From the NCBI GenBank assembly GCA_963823895.1, contig CAWGNG010000035.1, positions 62,001 to 126,000 of the forward strand: a stretch of DNA of 64,000 bases. The letters are read 5' to 3'. This stretch comes from G963675935 sp963823895. Lineage in GTDB: Bacteria; Planctomycetota; Planctomycetia; Pirellulales; Thermoguttaceae. Shown piece by piece: positions 17,723 through 26,921 of the stretch (the first letter of the stretch is position 1; the number at the start of each line of letters is the position of its first letter). The position numbers and the translations under genes are program-made. Under the pieces are notes generated by a model. It was not told the DNA's origin, did not search any database, and saw nothing but the letters and a program-made list of their open reading frames with translations.

Positions 17723-20116
17723 ATGAACCACGTCGTGCCAGCTTGGGTCGAACGCCTGCTCGGTATCAACACCGGAAGCGGCGAGGGGACCGTCTGGTCG
17801 ATCGACTCGGCGTGGCCTTGGCCGCCCTGGGTGACGCTGCTGCTGGCGGCGCTGGCGGTGGTTTTCGTGGCGATGATCTATTGGCGGGAGGGTGCCCGCG
17901 TTTCCCGCCGCTATCGGATCATGCTGGCGGCGTTGCGGCTTGCGATTCTCGGGGTGTTGCTGCTGATGATCGCCCAGGTTACGCTTTCGCTGAAGCGCAC
18001 GGGACTCCCTTATGCCGCCGTGCTGATCGACGACTCGCTGAGTATGACGATCGTCGATCACTACGCCGAGAAGCCGCGCAAGGCGATGGCCGAGCGCTTG
18101 CACGGCAGTCGCATCGGCGCCGACGAGTTGAGCCGCTGGAATCTTCTCCGCACGCTGACGGCCGAGCGCGACGGCGAGCTTCTGCGCGGGATCGCCGCCG
18201 GCCACAAGTTGCGGGTCTATTTCGTCACCGGTTCGCGGCCCAGCCGGCGTCAGGACGTGCCCGGCATCGTCAGCGAGTTGCGATCGTTGACGCCCAAGGG
18301 GGAGATGACGCGGTTGGGCGCCGGCGTGCGGGCGGCCCTGGACGACTTACGCGGCGCCGCCCCGGCCGCCGTTGTGGTGCTAACCGACGGGATCAATACC
18401 GATGGACCGACGCTTGCCGACGCGGCCGAGCACGCCCGGCGACGCGGCGTGCCGCTCTACTTCGTCGGCCTCGGCAGCGACCGCCCCGTCCGCGATCTGA
18501 AACTCTCCGATCTGATCGTCGATGACGTCGTGTTCGTCGACGACGTCGTGAACTTCGAGTGCAAGCTGACGGCCGCGGGCTTCGAGGGGCGGAAGGTGTT
18601 GGTCGTGCTCCGCGAGAAGAACAAGCCCGCCACGCCGGAAAACATCCTGGCGAAGACCGAGGTGACCGCGCCGACCGACGATCGCCCGCTCCAGGTTCGC
18701 TTGCAATACCGTCCCACCAAGGTTGGACAATTCGAGTACGTCGTCGAGGCCCAGCCGCTCGCCGGCGAATCATCGACGAAAAACAACCGGCAGACGCGCG
18801 TCGTGCAGGTCCGCAGAGAGAAAATTCGCGTGCTGCTGGCTTACGGCTATCCGAGTTTCGAGTTCCGCTACCTTCGGAACATGCTGCGGCGCGACGAGAC
18901 GATCGCGCTCGACACCGTTCTGCAGGATGCCGATCCTGAGAGCGCGGAACAAGACGCCTCGTCGTTGCGGGCATTTCCGCTACGGCGTGAAGACCTGTTC
19001 GCCTACGACGTCGTGATCTTCGGCGACGTGAATCCGGCCCTGTTGAACGCCACGGCGATGCAGAACTTGGCCGATTTCGTCGATCAACCGGCCAAGGGGG
19101 GCTCGTTGGTGCTGATTGCCGGGCCGTCGTACATGCCGGCCGCATTCCACGACACGCCGCTGGCCCGGCTGCTGCCGTTTGCCGTCGATCGCGTTCGTTA
19201 TCCCGCCGAAATGCTCAGCGAGGGCTTCGTCGTGCAGCCAACCGATCTCGGGCTGGCCAGTCCCGCCATGCAACTCGGCGACACGCCGGACGAGACCGCG
19301 CGCATTTGGAAGAATCTGCCGCCGTTGTACTGGCTGCTGGAGGTCCCCGAGGTGAAGCCGGGCGTCCGCGTTCTGGCCGAACATCCAACGCGGACCGCCC
19401 CCGATAGCCGCCACCTGCCAGTGTTTCTGTTTCAATACGTCGGCGCCGGCAAAGTGCTGTTCCATGCCACCGATGAAACCTGGCGTTGGCGCTACCGCGT
19501 CGGCGACCTCTATTTCACCCGCTACTGGATTCAGACGATCCGCTACCTCTGCCGCTCGAAACTGGCCGACGGCGGTCATTCGGCCATCCTCAGCACCGAC
19601 CGCCGCGAATACCCCCAGGGCGAATCGGTGCGGCTGCGGGTGCGGTTTGCCGACGAGCGGCTCGCCCCGACCGAGGACGACGGCGTGACGGTTGTGGTCG
19701 AACAGGCCGGGCGAAAGACGCAGCGAATGTCGCTGCACCGCGCGGCCGCCGCTCGCGGACTGTTCGAGGGCGTGCTCGATCGCCCCGCGACCGGAAGTTA
19801 TCACGCCTGGATCGCCGCGCCGACGCTGCCGGGCCAATCGCCGGCGGTTGATTTTACGGTGATTCCGCCGCCGGGCGAGTTCGCCCAGGTGCGCATGGAC
19901 GCCGCCGCCATGCGCAGCGCTGCCGAGATTTCCGGCGGGCGGTTCTATACGTTCGACACGGCCGACCGGCTGCTGGAAGATTTGCCCCCCGGCCACCAGG
20001 TTCCGATCGAATCGGTGCCGCCGCGTCCGCTCTGGAATCGCTGGCCGGTGCTGGCGTTGTTTCTCGTGCTGCTGATCGCCGAATGGATACTGCGGAAACG
20101 TCGAGGAATGGTGTAA
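17723..20116 (+). CDS. vWA and glutamine-amidotransferase-like membrane protein
   Basis: This 797-aa protein has two N-terminal membrane helices (about residues 34-52 and 69-92), a vWA domain opening with LIDDSLSMTIVD (about residue 100), then two beta domains and a class I glutamine amidotransferase-like fold (IRVLLAYGYPSFEFRYLRNML, DVVIFGDVNP, GGSLVLIAGPSYMP). The catalytic Cys of true amidotransferases is missing, so this is a structural fold only. The last helix (WPVLALFLVLLIAEWIL) is followed by a basic tail (RKRRGMV). It is a standard fourth member of the planctomycete MoxR row. It ends 10 bp before the next gene. Confidence 0.9.
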   Translation: MNHVVPAWVERLLGINTGSGEGTVWSIDSAWPWPPWVTLLLAALAVVFVAMIYWREGARVSRRYRIMLAALRLAILGVLLLMIAQVTLSLKRTGLPYAAVLIDDSLSMTIVDHYAEKPRKAMAERLHGSRIGADELSRWNLLRTLTAERDGELLRGIAAGHKLRVYFVTGSRPSRRQDVPGIVSELRSLTPKGEMTRLGAGVRAALDDLRGAAPAAVVVLTDGINTDGPTLADAAEHARRRGVPLYFVGLGSDRPVRDLKLSDLIVDDVVFVDDVVNFECKLTAAGFEGRKVLVVLREKNKPATPENILAKTEVTAPTDDRPLQVRLQYRPTKVGQFEYVVEAQPLAGESSTKNNRQTRVVQVRREKIRVLLAYGYPSFEFRYLRNMLRRDETIALDTVLQDADPESAEQDASSLRAFPLRREDLFAYDVVIFGDVNPALLNATAMQNLADFVDQPAKGGSLVLIAGPSYMPAAFHDTPLARLLPFAVDRVRYPAEMLSEGFVVQPTDLGLASPAMQLGDTPDETARIWKNLPPLYWLLEVPEVKPGVRVLAEHPTRTAPDSRHLPVFLFQYVGAGKVLFHATDETWRWRYRVGDLYFTRYWIQTIRYLCRSKLADGGHSAILSTDRREYPQGESVRLRVRFADERLAPTEDDGVTVVVEQAGRKTQRMSLHRAAAARGLFEGVLDRPATGSYHAWIAAPTLPGQSPAVDFTVIPPPGEFAQVRMDAAAMRSAAEISGGRFYTFDTADRLLEDLPPGHQVPIESVPPRPLWNRWPVLALFLVLLIAEWILRKRRGMV

Positions 20117-20126
20117 AATAGTCATC

Positions 20127-23100
20127 ATGACCCATCCGCTCGAACAGAAACTGGTCGAGTTGCGGCGCCGCGTGCGGCCGATGGCGGTGCTTCGCGGGTT
20201 GTTCATCGTGGCGACGGCCCTCCTGGCGGCGCTGGTGGGCGCGGGGCTGGTCGATTATCTGTTTCGCCTTCAGGACCGCGGCTTGCGGATCATCGCATCG
20301 CTGGCGGTCCTCGGCGTTTGCGGATGGGCGTTCTACCGCCATGTTGTTACGGTGTTCTGGATGCGTTTCGGCGAGATCGATCTGGCCCGGCAAGTTCAGC
20401 GGCAGTTCCCTTTTCTGGGCGATCAACTCGTCACCGCCGTCGAGTTTCTGCACACAGCCGACAACGATCCGGCGGCCGGTTCCGTCGCGCTGCGTCGCAA
20501 CGTCATTGCCCGGGCGACGGCGGAGGCCGAGGGACTCGATTTCTCGCAGACGCTCGACCGTCGCCCGTTGGTTCGCGCCGGAGCGGCGGCGGGACTTGCC
20601 TACACGGCGGCGCTTCTCCTGCTGGTCGCGCCGAATCTCGCCGCCACCGAGAGCGCGTTGAAACGGCTGCTGAATCCTTTCGGCAACACCCCTTGGCCGC
20701 AAGCGACGAATTTGGCGATCCGCCGGCCGGTCGAGCGGGTTGCCCGCGGACAGAACTTCGAGATCGAAGTGATCGACGCCCGCGGCGCCCGGCTGCCGCC
20801 GGAGGTGCGAATCCACTATCGCCTGCCGACGCCCGAAGGCGGCACGATCGAGGAGACCGAATGGATGCGCATCGCCGGCGGCGTGGCGGCGGCCAAGCGC
20901 GACGGCGTCTTGCGGCCGTTTTCCTTCCGCATCGAAGGGGGCGATGACCAATCCTCCATCCCCTGGACCGACGTCGACGTGGTCGAGCCGCCGGCGGTCG
21001 AGTCGCTCTCGATCCGCCTGACTCCGCCGGCATATACCGGAGAACCCGCAGCGCCTTCCGAACGGTTCATCCGCGCGACAATCGGCACGAGCGTGCAGTT
21101 CACCGGCAAAGCCACGAAGCCGCTGGCCTCCGCGGCTCTCTGCTTCGAGGATGGCCGGAAGATACCGGCCGAGGTCAACGAAGACGGCGACACGTTCACC
21201 GCGGCGTCTTCCGTCGCGAAATCGGGGGCATACTGGTTCGCGCTGACGGACCGCGAAGGGCTGCACGGCGGCGGCGACGACCGCTGGGAGATCCGCGCGA
21301 TCGCCGACGCCCCGCCCAGCGTACAGATCGAGCAGCCCCGCGCCAATCTGTTTGTCACTCCGCAGGCCGTGGCGCCGATTCGCATATCGGCGAAAGACGA
21401 CCTGGCCCTTCGCGACATCGCGCTCGATGTTCCGCCGCGCCGAGTCGGAGCCCGAGACGGCGCTGCGGCTTTTTTCTGGCCCCGCGCGGCCGCCGCGGCA
21501 GCCGGAAGCGAATCCCGCAGGCGATAGCCGCGTGGTCGATTACCGCTGGAATCTCGCCCCGTTGAATCTGCAAGCCGGAGCGCAAGTGACGTTTTACGCC
21601 ACGGCCAGCGACTATCTGCCGCAAACGGCGAAGAGCGAGCCGCGGCGGCTGATCGTCGTCACGCCCGATGGGCTTCGCGATCGGCTGGCCGACCGCGAGC
21701 GGCTGATCGTGGCGGAGTTGGAACGGGCGTTGCGGATGCAGCGCGGCTGCCACGATCAGGTCGAGTCGGCGCAAATCCGCCTGGGCGATCTGCAACGCTT
21801 CAAGCCGCCGGACGTCGATCGCCTGCAAGCCGCCGAGCACGCCCAGCGCGAGGTCGACGAGTTGTTGGCCCGCCGCGGCGAAGGCGTGCCCGTCCGCATC
21901 GCGTCGCTGCTGGCCGATCTGGAGAACAACGGCATCGACAACGCCGACGCCCGGCAGCGGATGAACGGGCTGCTGGAAGAGCTCGATCGGCTCAATAGTG
22001 ACGTGCTGCCGCCGCTCGGCCGCGAGTTGACCGCCGCGGTGAAGACGGCCCAGGTCGATCGCGAAGGGCAGGGGGAAGCCGCTTCCGTCGCAATTGCCGA
22101 AAAGTCGCTGGCGGTAGCCGCCGAACGGCAGGATGCGATCATCGCCGCGCTGGAACGACAAATCCACCGGCTCGGCCGTTGGGATAGTTACCGCCGGCTG
22201 CACCGCAACGTCGCGCAATTGCTCCGCGATCAGGAGGACGCGGCCCATCCCACGTCGGAAGTCGGCCGCCGCACATTGACCCGCGATCTTCGCGACCTCG
22301 CGCCGCAGGACGTCGCCGATCTGCACGCGGCTGCGGCCCGGCAGCTTGAGCTTGCGCGGCTGCTGGACCGCATATTGCAGGAAGCGGAGCAGGGGGTGGT
22401 CGAACTTCGCAAGAGCGACCCGCTGGCCGCCGATTTTGTCGCCGACGCGCTGGACGAAGCCCGCCGCTTGGCCATCAGCGGGCAAATGCGGGATGCCGGC
22501 GCGGAGATTGGGCAGAATCAGATAGGTCAGGCGGCCGCCGCGCAGAAACAGATCGCCCAGGACCTGCAACAAGTCCTCGACGTCCTCGCCAATCGGCATG
22601 AGAACGAGTTGGACCGCCTGGTCAAGAAACTCCGCGGCGTCGAGGCCGATCTCGCGGCCCTCGAACAGCGGCAAGAGGAATTGCAGAAGCAGATCGAGGC
22701 TAACGCCAAGGAGAAGGAGAAAGAGGCCGCCGATCGCCAATTGCAGTGGCTCGGCCAAAGCCAACAGCGACTCCGCGAGGAGACGGAACGGCTCGCCCGC
22801 CAACTCGCGCGATTGCAGGCCGAGCAGGCGGCCGAGGCTGCCGCGCTTGCCGCGAAGCAGATGGACGAGGCCGGCCAAAGGGCAGGGGAGGGGAGCGCGA
22901 GCGACGCCGCCCGCAAAGCCGCCGAGGCTCGCCGTTCGCTGGCCGACGCCCGCCGGCAACTTGCCGATCAACTGCAGAAGTCCACCGCCGAGTTGGCCCA
23001 GGAACAAATTGCCCGGCTGCAAGATAATGTCAACCACCTCCGCCGCCAGCAGGAGAACGCTCTTGACGAGGCCCAGCGGCTGCGCGGGCTCGAGCAGTCG

Positions 23101-24297
23101 CAAGGCCAACTCACGCGCTCGCAGGCGCTTTCCGTCCACGAGTTGGCCCGCTTGCAGCGATCGCTTCAGACCGACGCCGCCGGGTTCGGCCAGCAACTCG
23201 CCGCCGCGGCGGCGTTCGAGTTGGCCCTTGCCGGGGCGGCCGACGACATGGGCCAGGCGGCCGATTCGCTCGACCGGCGAGAAACCGGTTCGCCGACCCA
23301 GCAGCCCCAGCGGAACGCCCTTCGCCGGCTCGATCAATTGGTCGAGGCCCTCAAGCCCGAGCCGCCTGCCGAACAGAAAGCCGATCAGGACAACGCGCCG
23401 GGCGGCGGCGACAACGGCGGCAAGAAGCAAGGCGCTCCCTGCGACGGCATTCCGCCCATCGCCGAGTTGAAGCTCTTGAAACTCATGCAGGAGGAGATCA
23501 ATTCCCGCATCGAGACCTTGCAACAGAAGGCGGCCGACAAGCCCACACCCGAGCAACTGCAACAGTACACGGCCTTGAGCAACGAGCAGGGGCGATTGGC
23601 CGAGATCGCGCTGCGATCGGTGCCGCCGGCCGAGCGGAACGCCGCGCCGCAATCCGAGCCGCCGCAGGTCAAGCCGACGTACCAATCCGCTGTAGGAGGC
23701 GTCTCCCGACGCCGATTCTACACAGCATACCCGGCCCTGTCGGCGTCCGGAGACGTCTCCTACAGCGTGGACGAGGGCCAGTTGAAACGCGAATTGGGTG
23801 CGGCAGCCGAAAAGGAGAGCGACAACCCGATGCTGCAAATCGCCCGCCAAATGACCGAGGCGAAACAACGCATCGCCAAAGCCGACTCGGGCGCCGGCAC
23901 GCAGCAGCTTCAGCGGCAGATCGTCGACGATCTGAACCGATTGATCGAACAGGCCCGCAAGAAAGCCTGCCAGTGCAAGCCCGGTCAGTGCCAATCGCAG
24001 CCGAGCGAGCAAAAACAGCCTCCGCAGCAGCCGCCGAAACCCAACAGCAAGCCGGGAAAGAACCCGAACAGCAAGCCGGCCGCGCCCGGTTCGCCGCGCC
24101 CGCCCGGCAAGAACGCCGCCAAGAAATCCGACGCGGCCGCCGAGACCCGGGACGCGATGCAGCGGCTCTGGTACTTGTTGCCGCAGCACGCCCGCGAGCA
24201 GATGCTTCAGTCGCCGGGCGAGGAGTTCGCGCCGAAGTATGAATTGCAGATCGAAGAGTATTTCCGCCGTTTGTCGCAAGAGAAACGCGGGCCGTAG
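20127..24297 (+). CDS. Giant membrane-anchored coiled-coil protein (DUF4175-like), frameshifted
   Basis: The protein starts with two membrane helices (about residues 24-46 and 54-72) and DLARQVQRQFPFLGDQLVTAVEFL, followed by beta domains. The first frame stops at 21527, but the protein continues in the +1 frame from about 21436 (FRRAESEPETALRLF, then DSRVVDYRWNLAPL) to 24297; one extra base explains it. Corrected length is about 1390 aa. Residues 520-1050 form long Gln/Arg/Glu/Ala-rich coiled coils. The C-terminal part has a PxPGKNP-rich basic linker and a MQRLWYLLPQHAREQMLQS segment. An in-frame hairpin (23688-23767) adds about 26 residues. It is the last gene of the MoxR row and probably acts with it at the membrane; the exact role is unknown. 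Confidence 0.82.
23688..23767. repeat. In-frame hairpin element inside the coiled-coil gene
   Basis: Arms at 23688-23715 and 23740-23767 match as reverse complements with two mismatches in 28 bp. The same family occurs intergenically at 51919-51991. Translation here gives SAVGGVSRRRFYTAYPALSA and a following SGDVSYSV stretch, which breaks an otherwise charged, low-complexity region. Confidence 0.85.
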
Positions 24298-24298
24298 A

Positions 24299-24350
24299 AC
24301 GGATTTCCGAATCCGTCACAGAGAACAGGACGGATTTGGAAATCCGTCCT
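24299..24350. repeat. Two adjacent hairpins (ACGGATTTCC family)
   Basis: 24299-24316 is an imperfect palindrome of ACGGATT; 24327-24350 is a perfect 11-bp stem around a GG centre. They sit between the coiled-coil gene stop and the next start codon, 32 bp downstream, and may weaken transcription of the next gene. Confidence 0.75.
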
Positions 24351-24381
24351 ACGGGATGCGAAAAGATTGTCCTATTGCAAT

Positions 24382-25413
24382 ATGAATCGCTCGACCATCA
24401 TCGCCGCCGTTCTGATCTGCGGCGTCGCCGCATCGCTCGGGGCGGAGGAGAAGAATCCCGAGAAAACAGCGGCGAAGCTCATCACACCGGCGGTGCAACG
24501 CGGCATCGAGCGCGGGCTGAAGTGGCTGGTTTCGCAGCAGCGCGACGACGGCAGCTTCAACGACGGCTCGTACCGCGGCAACGTCGCGGTCTGCGCCTTG
24601 GCCGGCATGGCGATGACGGCCGACGGCAGCACCCCCGGCCGCGGCCCCTACGGCGCCCAGGTAAGCCGCTGCGTCGATTATCTGCTGGCCAACACGCAGC
24701 CGAGCGGCTTCATCTGCGGGCCGAATTCGACTTACGGGCCGATGTACGGCCACGGCTTCGCCACGATGTTCCTGGCCGAGTGCTACGGCATGTCGCCGCG
24801 GCCGGAGCTGCGCGAGAAACTGTCGAAAGCCGTCAAGATCATCATCAACAGCCAGAACAAGCAGGGGGGCTGGCGCTACCAGCCTGTCCGCGAGACCGCC
24901 GACATCTCGGTCACCGTCTGCCAGGTGATGGCGCTTTGCGCGGTCCGCAACGCCGGCCTCTATGTTCCCCACGAGACCATCGACCGCTCGATCGACTACG
25001 TCAAGCGCAGCCAGAACGCCGACGGCGGGTTCATATACATGTTGAGCAATCCCGGCGAGGCCGACTTCCCCCGCTCGGCCGCCGCCGTGGTCGCACTCTA
25101 CAGCGCGGGCATCTACAAGGGGCCGGAGATCGCCAAGGGGCTCGATTACCTCACCCGCTTCATGCCCGCCGAGGGCGTCACCCGCCGCGAAATGTACTTT
25201 TTCTACGGCCATTACTACGCCGTGCAGGCGATGTGGCAGGCCGGCGGCGAGCGATTCGGCCGCTGGTATACGGCGGTGTCGAACGAGCTGGTCTCCCGCC
25301 AACGCGAAGACGGCTCGTGGCAGGCCGCGCAAGAGGGAAACACCTGCGCCACGGCAATGGCCTGCATCGTCTTGGAGATTCCGAACAACTACTTGCCGAT
25401 TTTTCAGCGGTAG
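24382..25413 (+). CDS. Exported prenyltransferase / squalene-cyclase repeat protein
   Basis: This 343-aa protein has a signal peptide (STIIAAVLICGVAASLGAEE) and repeats of the alpha/alpha barrel seen in squalene/hopene cyclases: LKWLVSQQRDDGSF (about residue 48), IINSQNKQGGWRYQP (about 155), SIDYVKRSQNADGGF (about 205) and LVSRQREDGSW (about 305). The QxxDGSF/GGW pattern marks each repeat. The length is far below true cyclases (about 600 aa), and no DXDD motif is visible, so it is probably a barrel-fold protein without cyclase activity. I took the ATG at 24382, which opens on the signal peptide. It probably follows the MoxR row in the same transcript, although hairpins separate them. Confidence 0.87.
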   Translation: MNRSTIIAAVLICGVAASLGAEEKNPEKTAAKLITPAVQRGIERGLKWLVSQQRDDGSFNDGSYRGNVAVCALAGMAMTADGSTPGRGPYGAQVSRCVDYLLANTQPSGFICGPNSTYGPMYGHGFATMFLAECYGMSPRPELREKLSKAVKIIINSQNKQGGWRYQPVRETADISVTVCQVMALCAVRNAGLYVPHETIDRSIDYVKRSQNADGGFIYMLSNPGEADFPRSAAAVVALYSAGIYKGPEIAKGLDYLTRFMPAEGVTRREMYFFYGHYYAVQAMWQAGGERFGRWYTAVSNELVSRQREDGSWQAAQEGNTCATAMACIVLEIPNNYLPIFQR

Positions 25414-25437
25414 GAGTTAGGGGAGAGGGGAGAGCAG
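25411..25437. repeat. Heptamer array, AGGGGAG-type
   Basis: Units AGGAGTT-AGGGGAG-AGGGGAG-AGCAG start at the preceding stop codon and end 6 bp before the next ATG. The purine-rich units could serve as a ribosome binding site for the NPCBM gene. Confidence 0.65.
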
Positions 25438-25443
25438 CGAACG

Positions 25444-26793
25444 ATGCGAGTTACGAGCCTTCATTTTGCATTTTTCATTTTGCATTTTTCATTTTGCATT
25501 CCTTCCTCCATCCGCGCGGACGCACCCGTGGCGATTCCCATCGAAGGCGAGCCGTTCCGGGCGAAACTCGTCGCCGCGGACGCCCGATGGCAACTCACGT
25601 TTGGCGTCGGCAAGGAGCAACGCACGATTCCGGCTGCGGATCTGGCTCGCTGGGGACGTTGCACGGAGCAGGGCAGGGCAGGGGGGCTGGTGTTGGCCGA
25701 CGGCAGCCTGCTTGTGGCCGAAATGGTCGCGGCGGACAAGGACCGGCTCACCGCCGATTCCGATCTGTTCGGCACGCTGAAACTGCCGCTCGACTCACTG
25801 GCCGGCATCGTCCTCCGCCCGCCGTCCGACCGCCAACAGTACGACTTGCTGCTCGATCGCCTCGGGGACTGTCCCAATTTTCGCACCAGCGAAAATGGGA
25901 CTGTCCCCTTTAGAGCCGCCGGCGACTCCGACCACCTACTGTTGGACAACGGCGACGAGCTCGCCGGTTTTTTCGAGGGCATTGCCGACAACACGGTGAC
26001 GTTCAAGACCGACGTGGGATCGGTTCCCGTCAAGATCGACCGCATCATGGCCATTGTTTTCAACCCCGCCTTGCGACGCAAGCTGCCGGTCAAGGCCGAT
26101 TCTCAGCGCGTTTGGGCAGGCTTCAGCGACGGCAGCCGCCTGCTGGCCAGCGAGCTGATTGTCCGGGGCGATTCCCTGAAGATCACCGCAGCGGGCCAAA
26201 CCCTTGCGGCCACGCGGTCGCCGCTTGTTTTCTTGCAACCGTTGGCGGAGCGCGCGGTGTATCTCTCCAATCTCAAGCCGGCCGAGTATCGGCAAACACC
26301 TTTTCTCGATCTGCCTTGGCCGTATCGGCCCGACCGCAATGTCACCGGCGGAATGCTGCGTTGCGGCGGCCGGCTCTTCATGAAGGGCATCGGCGTCCAC
26401 AGCGCCGCAAGGTTGGTTTACGATCTCTCGCGTGGCCCGCAGGCGGGAGCGGAGGAAGGTTCAAGGTTCAAGGTTCAAGGTTCAAGGTTCTTGAGTCCCG
26501 AAATCCCGAAATCCCTAAATCCCCAAATCCCCAAACCTCCAAATCATTTCCGTCGTTTCCAATCCCTGATCGGCATCGACGACTCGACCGCCGGCCGGGG
26601 CAGCGTAATCTTCCGCGTCCTAGTCGATGGCCAAGAGCGTTTCGCCAGTCCGATCCTCCGCGGCGGCGACGCCCCACTGCCGGTTTCCGTCGATCTTCGC
26701 GGCGCGAAGAAGCTCGAGCTCTTAGTCGATTACGCCGATCGCGCCGATGTCCTCGACCACGCCGATTGGCTTGATGCACGGCTCACGCGATAG
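25444..26793 (+). CDS. Exported NPCBM-domain protein with repeat-derived segments
   Basis: This is a 449-aa protein. Its C-terminal third looks like an NPCBM domain (putative carbohydrate-binding module): FMKGIGVHSAARLVYDL, IGIDDSTAGRGSVIFRVLVDG and the ending DHADWLDARL. The signal peptide hydrophobic core (LHFAFFILHFSFCI) is encoded by a TTCATTT/TGCATTT heptamer array (25460-25500). Residues 140-155 (GDCPNFRTSENGTVPF) come from a 45-bp palindrome shared with the radical SAM gene. About 40 residues inside NPCBM (GSRFKVQ repeats, then SPEIPKSLNPQIPK) come from tandem repeats at 26456-26544. The beta-rich middle (LLLDNGDELAGFFEGIADNT) suggests further strands. It is likely surface-exposed and sugar-binding. 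Confidence 0.82.
   Translation: MRVTSLHFAFFILHFSFCIPSSIRADAPVAIPIEGEPFRAKLVAADARWQLTFGVGKEQRTIPAADLARWGRCTEQGRAGGLVLADGSLLVAEMVAADKDRLTADSDLFGTLKLPLDSLAGIVLRPPSDRQQYDLLLDRLGDCPNFRTSENGTVPFRAAGDSDHLLLDNGDELAGFFEGIADNTVTFKTDVGSVPVKIDRIMAIVFNPALRRKLPVKADSQRVWAGFSDGSRLLASELIVRGDSLKITAAGQTLAATRSPLVFLQPLAERAVYLSNLKPAEYRQTPFLDLPWPYRPDRNVTGGMLRCGGRLFMKGIGVHSAARLVYDLSRGPQAGAEEGSRFKVQGSRFLSPEIPKSLNPQIPKPPNHFRRFQSLIGIDDSTAGRGSVIFRVLVDGQERFASPILRGGDAPLPVSVDLRGAKKLELLVDYADRADVLDHADWLDARLTR
25460..25500. repeat. Heptamer array encoding a signal peptide core
   Basis: Six alternating units TTCATTT/TGCATTT. Read in frame, they give the hydrophobic core of the signal peptide of the NPCBM protein. It is the reverse complement type of the TGCAAAA array at 13151-13188. 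Confidence 0.9.
25864..25908. repeat. 45-bp palindromic element, in-frame copy A
   Basis: The arms 25864-25884 and 25889-25908 pair with one or two differences. At 41 of 45 positions it equals the element at 42943-42988 (opposite strand). It is exactly 15 codons long and is translated in the same frame in both genes. Confidence 0.92.
26456..26544. repeat. Perfect 5x heptamer plus 8-mer array inside the NPCBM gene
   Basis: 26456-26490 is AAGGTTC repeated five times without error. 26494-26544 is a degenerate octamer run based on CCCGAAAT/CCCCAAAT. Both are open in the gene frame; the first gives a 7-residue peptide period GSRFKVQ. Confidence 0.92.
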
Positions 26794-26921
26794 CAACGAA
26801 AGCAGATCACTAACCGCAGAGGACGCGAAGGACGCAGAGGGCAGGGGACGGCAGACGAACACGGATGAAACAAGAACAATAGCCGGGGGGGTCAACGGCC
26901 CGCCGGGGAGAATCGCCAACC

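Noticed and set aside
17723..20116. Active glutamine amidotransferase
   Set aside because: The fold is recognisable, but the nucleophilic Cys elbow and the His-Glu pair are not visible.
21355..24279. A 974-codon open frame on the minus strand opposite the coiled-coil gene
   Set aside because: It is a shadow frame of a GC-rich gene; its translation is Leu/Arg/Gly-biased without domains, while the plus strand reads as coherent coiled coil.
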